Shown: in pieces, positions 1 through 9,490 of the stretch
Layout of the letters: each line of letters starts with the position of its first letter
Position numbering within the stretch: the first letter of the stretch is position 1
Assembly (NCBI RefSeq): GCF_028858725.1
Contig: NC_084790.1
Location: 2,982,001 to 3,046,000, forward strand
Direction of reading: 5' to 3'
DNA length: 64,000 bases
Origin: Colius striatus
Taxonomy: Eukaryota > Chordata > Aves > Coliiformes > Coliidae
Notes under the pieces: model-generated
Told to the model about the DNA's origin: nothing
The model's input: only the letters and a program-made list of their open reading frames with translations
Databases searched by the model: none
Program-made: the position numbers and the translations under genes

Positions 1-305
1 AGAGGAGACTTTTCCCCCGTGATGGGCCAGCAACCCTCAGCACTCCCAGACCCAGCTCCTGCACTCCTGCCCTGACAAACACATCCTGTCCCAGAACCAG
101 GATTGCTGGCACTTCCCATGACTAGGCACCTGCTCCCAGTGTCCTGAGGAGGGTTGGTGACCCTGGGGAGCCCCCAAAATCCTTGTGGGGACTCCCAGAT
201 TGGGGGTTGGGTCTAAAGAGTCACAGTCAATGGAGTTAAATGCAGTTGGTGGCTGGTCACGAGCAGTGTCCCCCAGGTTCAGAGCTGGGGCCACTCCTGG
301 TTAAG
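1..305. other. unassigned sequence beyond NAGLU
   Basis: I see no coding exon, RNA gene or clear repeat here. Human has HSD17B1 next in this direction, but nothing in this stretch looks like it. Confidence 0.4.
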
Positions 306-1019
306 GACTAGGGGGTGACCTGCTGGAGAGAAGCTTCAGGAGAGAGGCCTGGGAGTGCTGGGTGATAATAAACTGACCATGAGCCAGCAACGTGGCCTCG
401 TGGGCAAGAAGCCAATGGCAGCCTGGGGGCATCCAGCAGAGTGTGGGCAGCAGGGCCAGGGAGCTTCTGCTCCCCTTTGCTCTGCTCTGCCACGTGTGCT
501 GAGGCCTCATCTGGAGTCCTGGGGCCAGTGCTGGGCTCCCCAGCTGCAGAGGGACAGGGAAGTGCTGGAGAGAGGCCAGCACAGGGCCAGCAAGATGCTC
601 AGGGCACTGGAGCATGTTCCTGCTGAGGAAAGGCTGCGGGCCCTGGGGCTGCTCAGGCTGGAGGAGACTGAGGGGGGATCTGGTTAATATTTACCAGTAT
701 CTAAGTGGTGGGTGTCAGGAGGTTGGGGCAGCACTTTGTTGTCTCCAGTGACAGGACAAGGAGTGATGGGAAGAAGCTGGAACACAACACGTTCCAGTGA
801 AATACAAGGAGAAACTCTTTTGGTGCTGAGGTGAGGGAGCCCTGGCCCAGGCTGCCCAGGGAGGGTGTGGAGGCTCCTTCCTTGGAGCTCTTCAAGACCC
901 ACCTGGACACGTTCCTGTGTGACCTGATCTAGGTGGGACCTGCTTCTGCAAGGGGGTTGGACTGGATGATCTCTAAAGGTCCCTTCCAACCCCCACCACT
1001 TATTCTGTGATTGTATGAT
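306..1019 (+). mobile_element. CR1 LINE, 3' end
   Basis: The copy reads through the last part of the CR1 reverse transcriptase ORF (GACCATGAGCCAGCAA, AGGCCTCATCTGGAGT) and the conserved 3' block GGCCCAGGCTGCCCAGGGAG. It ends in CCCTTCCAACCCCCACC and a worn ATTCTGTGATTGTATGA tail. It is 5'-truncated, as is normal for CR1, and is the longest plus-strand copy in the window. Confidence 0.9.
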
Positions 1020-1594
1020 ATGCTGCAGAGTGTGGGACCCCAGCCTCCTCCCCCCGGGGGGTGTGAACCCCCCTGCCACAGTGTCACTCCTTTACCTTAC
1101 CACATGGCCAGCCCCAGGCTGATGCTCAAGGAGCAGCCTGTGGTCAGCACCCTGGTTTGCTCCAGGAGCAGGCATTGCTGGCTGGGGGAGCTGCACAGCG
1201 TAAGAAGGTTGTAAAGGGGGAGTTCCCCCCCATGCCCCACACCACTGGTGTTGTGTCTGATGCCTTATCTCAGGGCCCCTCCAACCTCCTCCCTGCACTT
1301 TGACGCTTGTGCAGGTGCTGCAATAAAGACCCTGCAGAGGCAGGACCCTCACTGTGGGAGGAGGGAGGTTCTGGGGCACAAGGGGAGATGCAGCACTGGG
1401 GGGTTGGCACCAGCCACCCCACGCCAAGTGCCCTGGGTGCCAGCACACCCCTGGCAGCACATCTCCCCTGCTATGCAGCCTCAGGCCCCAGCACTGCTCC
1501 TCTGACCCTGCATTTCACACAAGTCCCATGCTGTGGAGAGGAGACACACAAACACACACACACCAGGGAAAAAAGGACAGGCAGGGGCCAGGCC
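1020..1594. other. intergenic stretch, CA-rich end
   Basis: No coding exon is recognised. A CA-rich tract lies near 1544-1562, and on the minus strand it serves as the GT-rich element behind the NAGLU cleavage site. Confidence 0.4.
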
Positions 1595-1600
1595 TTTAAT
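1595..1600 (-). other. NAGLU: NAGLU polyadenylation signal
   Basis: The minus strand reads ATTAAA here, 540 bases past the NAGLU stop. Shortly downstream (about 1540-1565) the minus strand is GT-rich (the CA repeat of the plus strand), which is the usual downstream element for cleavage. This makes 1575-2139 the likely 3' UTR. The call is inferred from sequence only. Confidence 0.55.
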
Positions 1601-2139
1601 TGCTCTGCAGGCTGGCAGTGCTGCAGCCAGACTTTGCCTGAGCTGCAGGTGGCTGGGAAAGGCCTAGAAAACCCCGTCCTGTCCTGTCACAGGGAGCCCC
1701 AGCAACATGGCAGAAAGCTCTGCAAAGTGTCTCCAGATACAAAAGGCACCAAGTGTGGCAGCACGTCCCCATAGGCGCTGGGGTCCTACGGGGCAGGAGG
1801 AGGCTCAGGACTACAGCAGGGTTGAGGCTGGTTCCCTGCTTGCCCTGGATCAGGGGCTGCTGCACCCACTCATCCGTGCCACCTCCCCGGCTGCTACTCT
1901 GCCGTCACTGTCCCTGCCAGTGTGCCCTGTCCCTCTGCAGTCTCTTGGCTCCTGTCGAGCTTCTGTTGACGAGCTCCTAGCCTTGGGGCAGCAGAGCCCT
2001 CACCTTCAGGCTCACCCCTCAAGCACATCCCCAGGGACAGGCTCAGGGCATGGGCTGGCAGAGCTGAGCACAGAGCACAGCACAGGATGGATCCCCAGGG
2101 CACAGTCTGCCCCCCACCCAGCTGCCAGCTCTCGTGCCT

Positions 2140-5100
2140 TCATTCCAGCACAGCGTTAGGCTGGGAGCTGGGGGAGCCTTGGTGCAGAGTCTCTGCCCTC
2201 CCTCGCGGGGCAGTCACGCCGGCCCGGCTGCGCCTCAGGGCACTGGGGTAGTACTTGAGGAAGAGCTTCCTGGAGATCTCCAGCGTGTCCCCAGCAGGCA
2301 CAGCTGGGTAACGCTTCTTGTTGTACACGAAGCCTCTCTCCACCTGGAAGACGGCCTGGTTGAACTGGTCCTGGTGGAAGGGGACGCCCGAGTTGAGGCT
2401 CTCCACCAAGGCAGAGACGAAGAGGCTCCAGCGCACGCCGTAGTAATCCAGCACCAGCCCCCCCAGCTGCTTGTTGGCGTAGTCCAGGATGTTCCCGCCG
2501 GGTCCCCAGAGCGTCAGCTGGTTGCGGGCGTTCAGCTCGTACTGCTCGGCCTCCCGGTCGCTGGTGGCCACGGCGCGGGCGCTCTCCAGCCAGCGGCCCA
2601 GCAGGAAGAGGCCGTGGCTGGAGAGGAGGGCGTCCAGCTCCGGCAGCAGGTCGTAAACCAGCACCCCGCCGGCCGCCAGCAGCTCCGGCAGCGCGTGGCT
2701 CTGGAAGGCGCGGCGGATGCTCAGGTAGTAATCGCCGACCAGCTGCTGAGCCGCCTGCCGGGTGACGTCCGCCAGGTCGTAGCGGAAGGTGCGGCTGGCG
2801 CCCAGCGCCGCGCCGGCGCTCAGCAGCAGGCGCCAGGCCTCGTAGACGTCGCTGGCGTTGTACCAGAGCTCCGTGTCCATGCGCAGCGAGGGCCGGCGCA
2901 CCAGCGGGCTGCGGTTGTGGTTGACGCAGACGCCGGTGCAGTTGTAGGCGCTGCGGAGGAGCAGGCGCCAGGCGGAGGCGGCCGCCGCGTTGGCGGTGCC
3001 GTAGCGGCGCTCGGCGTAGCGGGTCACCCAGGCGGAGAGGTCGAGGGGCTCCTGGCGCCAGCCCAGCTCGTTCATCAGCTCATACACCATGTCGTTCTGC
3101 TCGATGCCCTCGGGCACCAGCCCGGTGCCCACCATGGTGGAGTTGGGGAAGCGCCGGGCGGCGAAGGGGCCGTGGTTGATGGCCTCCACGGTGCCGAAGA
3201 GGCCGTGGTTGCCCCCGAAGTTGTGCAGCATGCACCAGATGAAGGGCTGCCCGTAGAAGGACTCGGTCCACTGGTAGACGGGCTTGGACTCGGCGAAGAG
3301 GTCGAGGACGATCATCCTGCCAAGGGGGACGCCGTGCAGCAGGGCCCGCACCTGCGCCGGCTGCCAGAAGTCGGGCTGGTGTTGGAAGAGCCAGCCCTGC
3401 ATCAGCCACAACGCCTCGGGGTCGGCTGGGGACAGAGGGGCAGGGCGTGAGGTCCCCTCCAGGCACTGCCCACCGGGACAGAGGCTGTTCCCCCCTGGGG
3501 CCACCAACCGCCGCTCTTAGAGGGGTCTTGGAGGGTCGGGCACCAAGAGGGTCTGCTGAGTGGAGGCTCAGGGGGCCCACAGCCACTTCTCCCCACCCAG
3601 AGCCCCCCGACGGGGCCGGCACCGCACACTGACCCACCTCCCGTCATCGATCTGAAGACGGCGTTGCTGACCCTTGAGAGATAGGCAGGGTCAGAGGAGA
3701 GAGGGGTCATCTCGTTGAAGGTGTCGGCACTGTAGATGTGGTCTGTGCCAAACTCCTTGATCAGCTCCTTCAGGAAGAGGGTCCCGATCACCTGGAACAT
3801 GGGGTCCTCTGGATCCAACAGGTAGGTACACGAGTAGGTGCAGTCAAAGTGGCTCCAGCCCCCAAGGCGAGTGGCATTCACATGCGGAAAGACCCTGGTG
3901 CAGAGGGCAGAATCTCAAGGGCTGGAAGGCACTGTGAGTGATTACCCAGTGCAACCCCCCTGCCAGAGCAGCACCACCTAGAGCAGGGCACACAGGAACT
4001 CATCCAGCTGGGTTTGGGATGGCTCCAGACAAGGAGCCTCCACAGCCCATCTGGGCAGCCCCTGCCAGTGCTCCCTCACCTCAACAGGGAACAAATTCTG
4101 CCTTGTGTTGCTTTGGAACCTCTTCTGTTCCAGCTTGTCCCCACTGCCCCTTGCCCTATCATCGCTGAGAACGGCCCGGCCCCAGCCTCCTGACACCCAC
4201 CCTTTATGCATCAGGAGCAGGACAGGGCCACCATGCCCCTGTGGGGACAGGGCAGCCTCTTGCAGAAGCTGGCACAGGAGGGCCTGGAGGCTGTGTTGGC
4301 CCCGGGAACATCTAGCGCAGCTGGCACAGGCCAGAAGTGAGACCCTGGGATGGGCTCAGGGCTGAAACACCACGAGGGGGCTGCGGCCAGGGCTTATCCG
4401 CCCTGTGGGGTCTGCACTTACCGAAGAATCCCCTGTGGCACGTGGCCCGCGAAGGCCGGCAGCACCGTGATCATCCCCAGCGAGCGCATCCTCTCCACGA
4501 TCCGGTACTGCAGGAGAGAGAGAGGGAGGAAGCAGAGGCAGAGGAGCTCCCACCTCCCTGTGACAGGTACCCAGGTGCCGTTGGAGCTTGGGGAAGGGAT
4601 TTACAGCCCTCAAGCCTCCATGAGCACGGCCTCAGCCCAGAGGACCAAGCGCAGGGGGGGCGGCACGTGTCTGCCCCCGGCGGGTGGGCACCCCCGGAGC
4701 CCCCCGGTACCTGCAGGTAAAGCTGCTTGATGTGCCAGGCCGGCGGCAGCGGCCCTGCCCAGCCGTGGAGGTTGCCCATCCTGTTCCACGCCAGGAACGC
4801 CGGCCCGGTGAAGTAGGCGTTGATCTCAGACTGGTTGAGCCCCAGGGAGCGATACACCTGCGCGGGGCGGGGGGCTCAGCCACGGCCCCCCCGCTGCCCT
4901 CCGCCTGCTCCCGCCCGCCCCGATACTCAACCCGCTGCCAGGCCGCCTCCTGCCCCGCGAACGCCGGCGCCAGGTTGATGCCGCTCAGCGCCATCCAGTC
5001 GATCTCCCGCTCCCAGCGCGCCCAGTCCCACCAGGCGTACGAGTAGCTCTGGGTGCACGCGTTCTGGTAGTAGCGGTACCTGCGGGGAGAACGGGCGGGA

Positions 5101-5669
5101 GGATGCGGGGCGGACCCGCCCCTACCTGCTCCCCCTGCTCTGTTCCCGTTCCCGCTACATAAAGGCTCCTTGTCCCGCGCTAACGAGGCGTGAGCGGCGC
5201 CGCGCCCGCAGCCCAGCGCGGCCCCGCCGGACGGGGCGGCCCCGGGGACAGGCGGGGGCGCCGGTTACCTGCCGGGCGCGGACACGCGGATCTCACCCCG
5301 CAGCCGCGGCAGCGGGTCGGGCAGGCGGAGCTGCGCGCCGGACCACGAGATGTGGCAGCCGCAGAAGTCGCGCAGGTAACGGTACAGCCCGGCGGCCGCC
5401 GCCACGCCGCTGGAGCCCGTCACGGCCACGGCCACGGAGGCTCCGGGCGGCGAGACCAGCCGGTAAGTGTCGGGGCCGCCCGGCGCCAGCGCCGACTCCA
5501 CCGACAGCGTCACGGCGGCGGCCCGCGGGCCCAGCAGCCGCCGCGCCAGCGCCCGCACCGCCGCCGCCTGCCGCGCGTCCCCCGCGCCCGCCCGCGACAG
5601 CGGCGACAGCAGCGACAGCAGCGACAGCAGCAGCACCGGCCCCGGGCCCGGCCCGGCCCGCGCCGCCAT
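2140..5669 (-). CDS. NAGLU: alpha-N-acetylglucosaminidase, six exons
   Basis: This lysosomal glycosidase (GH89) removes terminal alpha-N-acetylglucosamine from heparan sulfate. Minus-strand coding exons are 5269-5669, 4932-5079, 4711-4857, 4422-4507, 3638-3894 and 2140-3425. All junctions are GT/AG and in phase, giving 774 residues against 743 in human. The start at 5667-5669 (MAARAG) opens a signal peptide with a leucine-rich core, LLLSLLSLL. Family landmarks follow in order: [38 protein letters not shown] (Glu322, equivalent to human catalytic Glu316) and VGTGLVPEG (Glu452, equivalent to human Glu446). Six N-X-S/T sequons suit a secreted lysosomal enzyme. The tail after LKYYP is about 27 residues longer than in human. 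Intron 4 carries a CR1 fragment. Identity rests on the match to remembered family sequence over the full length and is very secure. Confidence 0.97.
3912..4205 (-). mobile_element. CR1 LINE fragment in NAGLU intron 4
   Basis: Read on the minus strand, it runs from AGGGTGGGTGTCAGGAGGCT through GGGCTGCCCAGATGGGCTGT to GTGCCTTCCAGCCCTTGAGA. It lies in the sense orientation of NAGLU and makes up over half of the 527-bp intron (3895-4421). It shares its distinctive wording (GAAGAGGTTCCAAAGCA, CAGAATTTGTTCCC) with the copy at 39262-39579, so the two belong to the same subfamily. Confidence 0.85.
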
Positions 5670-6900
5670 CGCTGCTTCCGGACCCAGCCCCGCTCCGCCC
5701 CGCACCGGGGGCCGGCGCTGGGAGGGGCCGAGCGCGGGACCGGGGCGGGGCCGCTCCCGCGCGGGGATGGCGGCCGCTCGGAGCGGGGATAAAGGGACTC
5801 GGCCGGGAGGGGTGTCCCGGGTAGGGCGGCAGCAGGCGAGGCTGGTCCCGGCAGCCCGTGTGGGCAGGGAGGGGGTTGGGCGCTACCGGTGCCCCGAGAC
5901 GCTGCGGTCCCGTCCCCGCACGCACAGGGGCAGCGGAGGCCGGGGCTGCGGCTCCTGCGTGGGGCGGCGAGAGGCCGGGGCTGCGGCTCCTGCGTGGGGC
6001 GGCGAGAGGCCGGGGCTGCGGCTCCTGCGTGGAGCAGCGAGAGGCCGGGGCTGCGGCTCCTGCGTGGGGCAGCAGGAGGCCGGGGCTGCGGCTCCTGCGT
6101 GGGGCAGCGGGAGGCTGGGGCTGCGGCTCCTGCGTGGGGCGGCGAGAGGCCGGGGCTGCGGCTCCTGCGTGGGGCAGCGGGAGTAGGGGCTGCGGCTCCT
6201 GCGTGGGGCAGCAGGAGGCCGGGGCTGCGGCTCCTGCGTGGGGCAGCGGGAGGCTGGGGCTGCGGCTCCCGCGTGGGGCAGCGGGAGGCCGGGGCTGCGG
6301 CTCCTGCGTGGGGCGGCGAGAGGCCGGGGCTGAAGCTCCCGCGTGGGGCGGCGAGAGGCCGGGGCTGCGGCTCCTGCGTGGGGCGGCGAGAGGCCGGGGC
6401 TGAAGCTCCCGCGTGGGGCGGCGAGAGGCCGGGGCTGCGGCTCCTGCGTGGGGCAGTGAGACTCCCCCGCGAGGGGCAGGAGCCGCCGGGGCTGCCTGAG
6501 CGGGACTGGCAGCGGTGACTCCGGGCTGTATCCCTGGTTGCACCCGCCACGGCTCCGCACCCACGGGGCGAACCGCACTGTGGCGGGCCCGGAGCATCCT
6601 CCAGCTGCTCGGCTCCGGGATCGACCGACACCCGCTCCAGGGTCGCGGGGCCCCTCCCGGAGCTGCACCCCTCGGGCCCGGGCTCAGCAGCGCCGGTTCC
6701 TCGCAGCCGCCGGGCCGGGGCCGCTCTGGCCTGCAGGAGGCGCCGCGAGACCGGGGCCGGGGCCGTGGCGGGGGCGGGAGGAGCTGGAGGAGCGACCCAG
6801 GAGCTGCCGGCAGCCGCGGCCCCGGGGGATGCTCCGTGCATCGGGGACAGAGCCCTCGCAGCCGGTGGAGACGGGTGGGTGCAGAAGCTGCTGCTGCACA
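5100..6900 (-). promoter_or_regulatory. NAGLU: CpG-rich start region of NAGLU
   Basis: GC- and CpG-dense sequence surrounds NAGLU exon 1, with GC-box-like GGGGCGGGGCC near 5744. No TATA box is seen. Transcription probably starts within about 100 bases above 5669. The far half of the island is minisatellite. I looked for the lysosomal CLEAR E-box (CACGTG core) here and did not find one. Confidence 0.6.
5935..6464. repeat. 35-bp minisatellite, about 15 copies
   Basis: The unit is near GGCCGGGGCTGCGGCTCCTG followed by CGTGGGGCRGCGAGA. Copies are spaced 35 bases apart (about 5942, 5977, 6012 and so on to 6430), with one 33-base step near 6152-6185. Copies at about 6325 and 6395 share the variant TGAAGCTCCCG, 70 bases apart, which points to duplication of a two-unit block. 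Because 35 is not a multiple of three, both strands show long false reading frames. Confidence 0.95.
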
Positions 6901-8066
6901 TCCCCCTTCCCCGGCCGCCATCCAGCAGCACTGACCCCTACAGACGTGCCCCGGGCTCCTCCTCCCTCAGGTGGGGTCGGGGCAGGGAGGCCCCAGCAAT
7001 TGGGAGAGGGCAGAGGTCCCGCAGCACGGCTGGCCCCCTGCACGGAGCTGCTGGGGGGGCACAAACATGAGCCCCCACTCCAAAGGAGCTGGGGTTTGCC
7101 TGGGATGTGCAGGGTGTCTTGGCTGCAGGGGGGCTTCCAGGGCCCTGTCACCTCCTCGAGTGCAGAAAGGAAGGGCGAGCTCAGGGTTTTTCCCCACCCA
7201 GCAAGCCCATGAAGCGTGTGTGCGTTGGTCCTGTTCTGCTGCCAGCAGCCAGCGCTGCCCGTGTGGCCCCAGAGCCCTGAAGGGAGCCAAGGAGAGCCAT
7301 GGAAACGGGCACAAATACTGTGATTGCGCACAGGATTGGTGCAAGAGAGCAGGGAAAAAGGGGGAGAAAGGGGAGAGCATCCCCTTGCCACAGCTGGCAC
7401 CGGCAGCAGCAGGGGTTCAGCGCCGCATTGGAGGGGTGCAGGAGGGCAAGGGGCAGCACCCACTGGCTCCTCACCCTCCCAGGCACACCAGGAAACACAG
7501 CGGGCTGCAACAATCTCAGAAACACAATCACCCAACCCCTGCAGAAACCTCCCTTCCTGCACATGTGGAAAAAAAACCCCTCAAGCAGCTCCAGGCCTGC
7601 AGGAAAGGCCTGAATAAACAGGTCCCTCCCGAGTGGGAAAGGGCTTTCGCCCCCACTCCCCAGCTCAGGGGCCAGGAGCAGGGCAGCAGCCCTCAGCCAG
7701 CTGAGCGTGTTTGTGCCAGGGCATCCACAACACCCGGGTTTAATCAAGCCCTGGTCATTTCACTCGGTTAAGGGGTTTATCGGGGCAGGCAGGAGGCTCC
7801 AGCACGAAGCAGCCGCTGCTCAGCCTCATTCAGGATGTCAGCCAGGGCTCGATAAGCACAGAGACATTTCAGCCAGGCTCATTTTACAGCTCTGCCCACC
7901 CCACTGCACTGTCTGCCAAGGTGACAGGAGCCCAGGACTGGAAAGTTGAAGGTCCCAGCTCCCCCCCCAAGGCAGCTTTTGGGGCTCTGGTGTCAGATGG
8001 GGAAGAGAAGCCGCATGGAGCATAGGGAAAGCAGAGAAGAGGCCACGCTGCTAGTTGTGCAGTTGG
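6465..8066. other. intergenic stretch between NAGLU and ATP6V0A1
   Basis: The left part is the shore of the NAGLU CpG island. Beyond about 6950 the sequence is ordinary and unremarkable. I recognise no protein, RNA gene or CR1 copy. The long open frames here are GC-driven. Confidence 0.4.
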
Positions 8067-8072
8067 TTTAAT
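8067..8072 (-). other. ATP6V0A1: candidate ATP6V0A1 polyadenylation signal
   Basis: The minus strand reads ATTAAA here, giving a 3' UTR of about 1.4 kb. Other ATTAAA hexamers occur at 9077-9082 and 7739-7744, and no AATAAA was noticed between 7000 and 9490. The choice among them is uncertain. Confidence 0.3.
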
Positions 8073-9490
8073 TCGTATGTCTGTCAGCAGCACGTTGCAG
8101 CAGGACAGCAGGACTGGTGCCGCTGCCTCACCCGCGGCCGTGTTTTGATTTCACCTTTTGTTCTGCAAACACCCACATGAACACACAGCCCAGCCTACCT
8201 GCAAACACAGCCCTGACCCAGGAGCTGCCCACACACTCCCCCTGCAGTGTGCAGTGCACCTTTCTCAGCTCATTTTAACCAACTCTGCACAGCGCAGGGT
8301 TTCCTCCTCAACTCCAGGTTATTGTTCTAATCTGTTCATACACGGAATACTTCAGGTCCACTGTGAGCGAAACACAACAGTTACACACAGCACTACACAC
8401 ACACACATCCCCACAACTCCTATAGCTACACCATGTTGAAAAAGACAAGAAATTATTTACATCTTGCCCAGGAGAAAAAGCAACAGCTGCTGCAGGGAAA
8501 TACCACTGAGACTCCACTGCCAGGGGATTATGTTGTCAAGACTTGGCTTCTGTTCCCCCTCAAGGGCCCTCAGATCCCAAGCATATGTATCACTGGTACC
8601 TCCACTGCCGATGCCAAGTCTACAGAGTGTTATCTGGATGTGTCTCTAGGGCTTTGCAGCCTCGGGGCTTTGTTTTCACAGGAGAAGCTCTGAAGTCAGT
8701 ACCTGAGATGACTGTTTGCCCCACAGCCAAGGCCTATGTGCCTCAGCCCCACCACTGCCTCCAGAAACAACACAGGGTTGTGCCTGGGATGCAAATATGC
8801 AGGTTAAAGGAGCTTGTCATCTCCAGGGAGGAATGGAAGAGCCTTTCCTTTGAGGACAAGGCGTTTCCCAGCCAATAGAGCAAACAGCCACCATGCCCTG
8901 AGGATGAGATGTAACCCTTTGTCTCAGCTCCTCAAGCCCCAGCTAGAGTTCAAAGAGCTGAATCCCTCCAGGGGACGAGAGACTGGTTTTATCAGATTAA
9001 GACATGGCATATGTGGAGGCTCCAGAGACAGGAAAAGCAGGCCCTGGATTGTCTACTGCCTGCTGCTCATCCTTTGTTTAATCAGAGGTGAAGACACAGA
9101 GGATCAAAGTTATTTTTTCCTTTAAACACCCCTCTCTTCCCAAGCTGCAAGCTTTGGGCATGCTGAAGCTGCTGTGCCTTTCCTCCCTGTGCTGGTATAC
9201 CCAATGCAGCCAGAGCTGCACTTCCCACACTGCCCAGATAAGCCTGACAGGGGAACTCACAACACCACAAGGACGCTGTTACACACCAAACTCAGATGCT
9301 CTGTGCACTTAACATCTGAGTGGTAAACGCCAGGAACAAAAAGTTGCTTCTGATCCAGTGTCACTCGTGAGACTGGAGGGATGCTGCAATAAGTTATTTT
9401 CACTATGGGAGAGTTACATGCAACTCAGAGACACGGGGGAGGGTGAGCCATAAACACACAACATCGAGCAGAGCTGGAGCAGAGGGGTGG

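Noticed and set aside
2134-3450. 438-codon open frame on the plus strand
   Set aside because: It is the antisense of NAGLU exon 6. The minus strand carries the clear family protein, and the plus-strand frame is open only because of high GC content.
5669-5800. CLEAR (TFEB) element in the NAGLU promoter
   Set aside because: I searched for GTCACGTGAC and the CACGTG core and found none in this promoter. The CACGTG near 37565 lies in an ATP6V0A1 coding exon.
5935-6464. CRISPR-like regular array
   Set aside because: There are no unique spacers; it is a head-to-tail minisatellite in a vertebrate genome.
5293-6921. Long Pro/Ala/Arg-rich open frames on both strands
   Set aside because: They are translations of the 35-bp minisatellite and CpG island. 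The repeat length is not a multiple of three, so all frames look alike.
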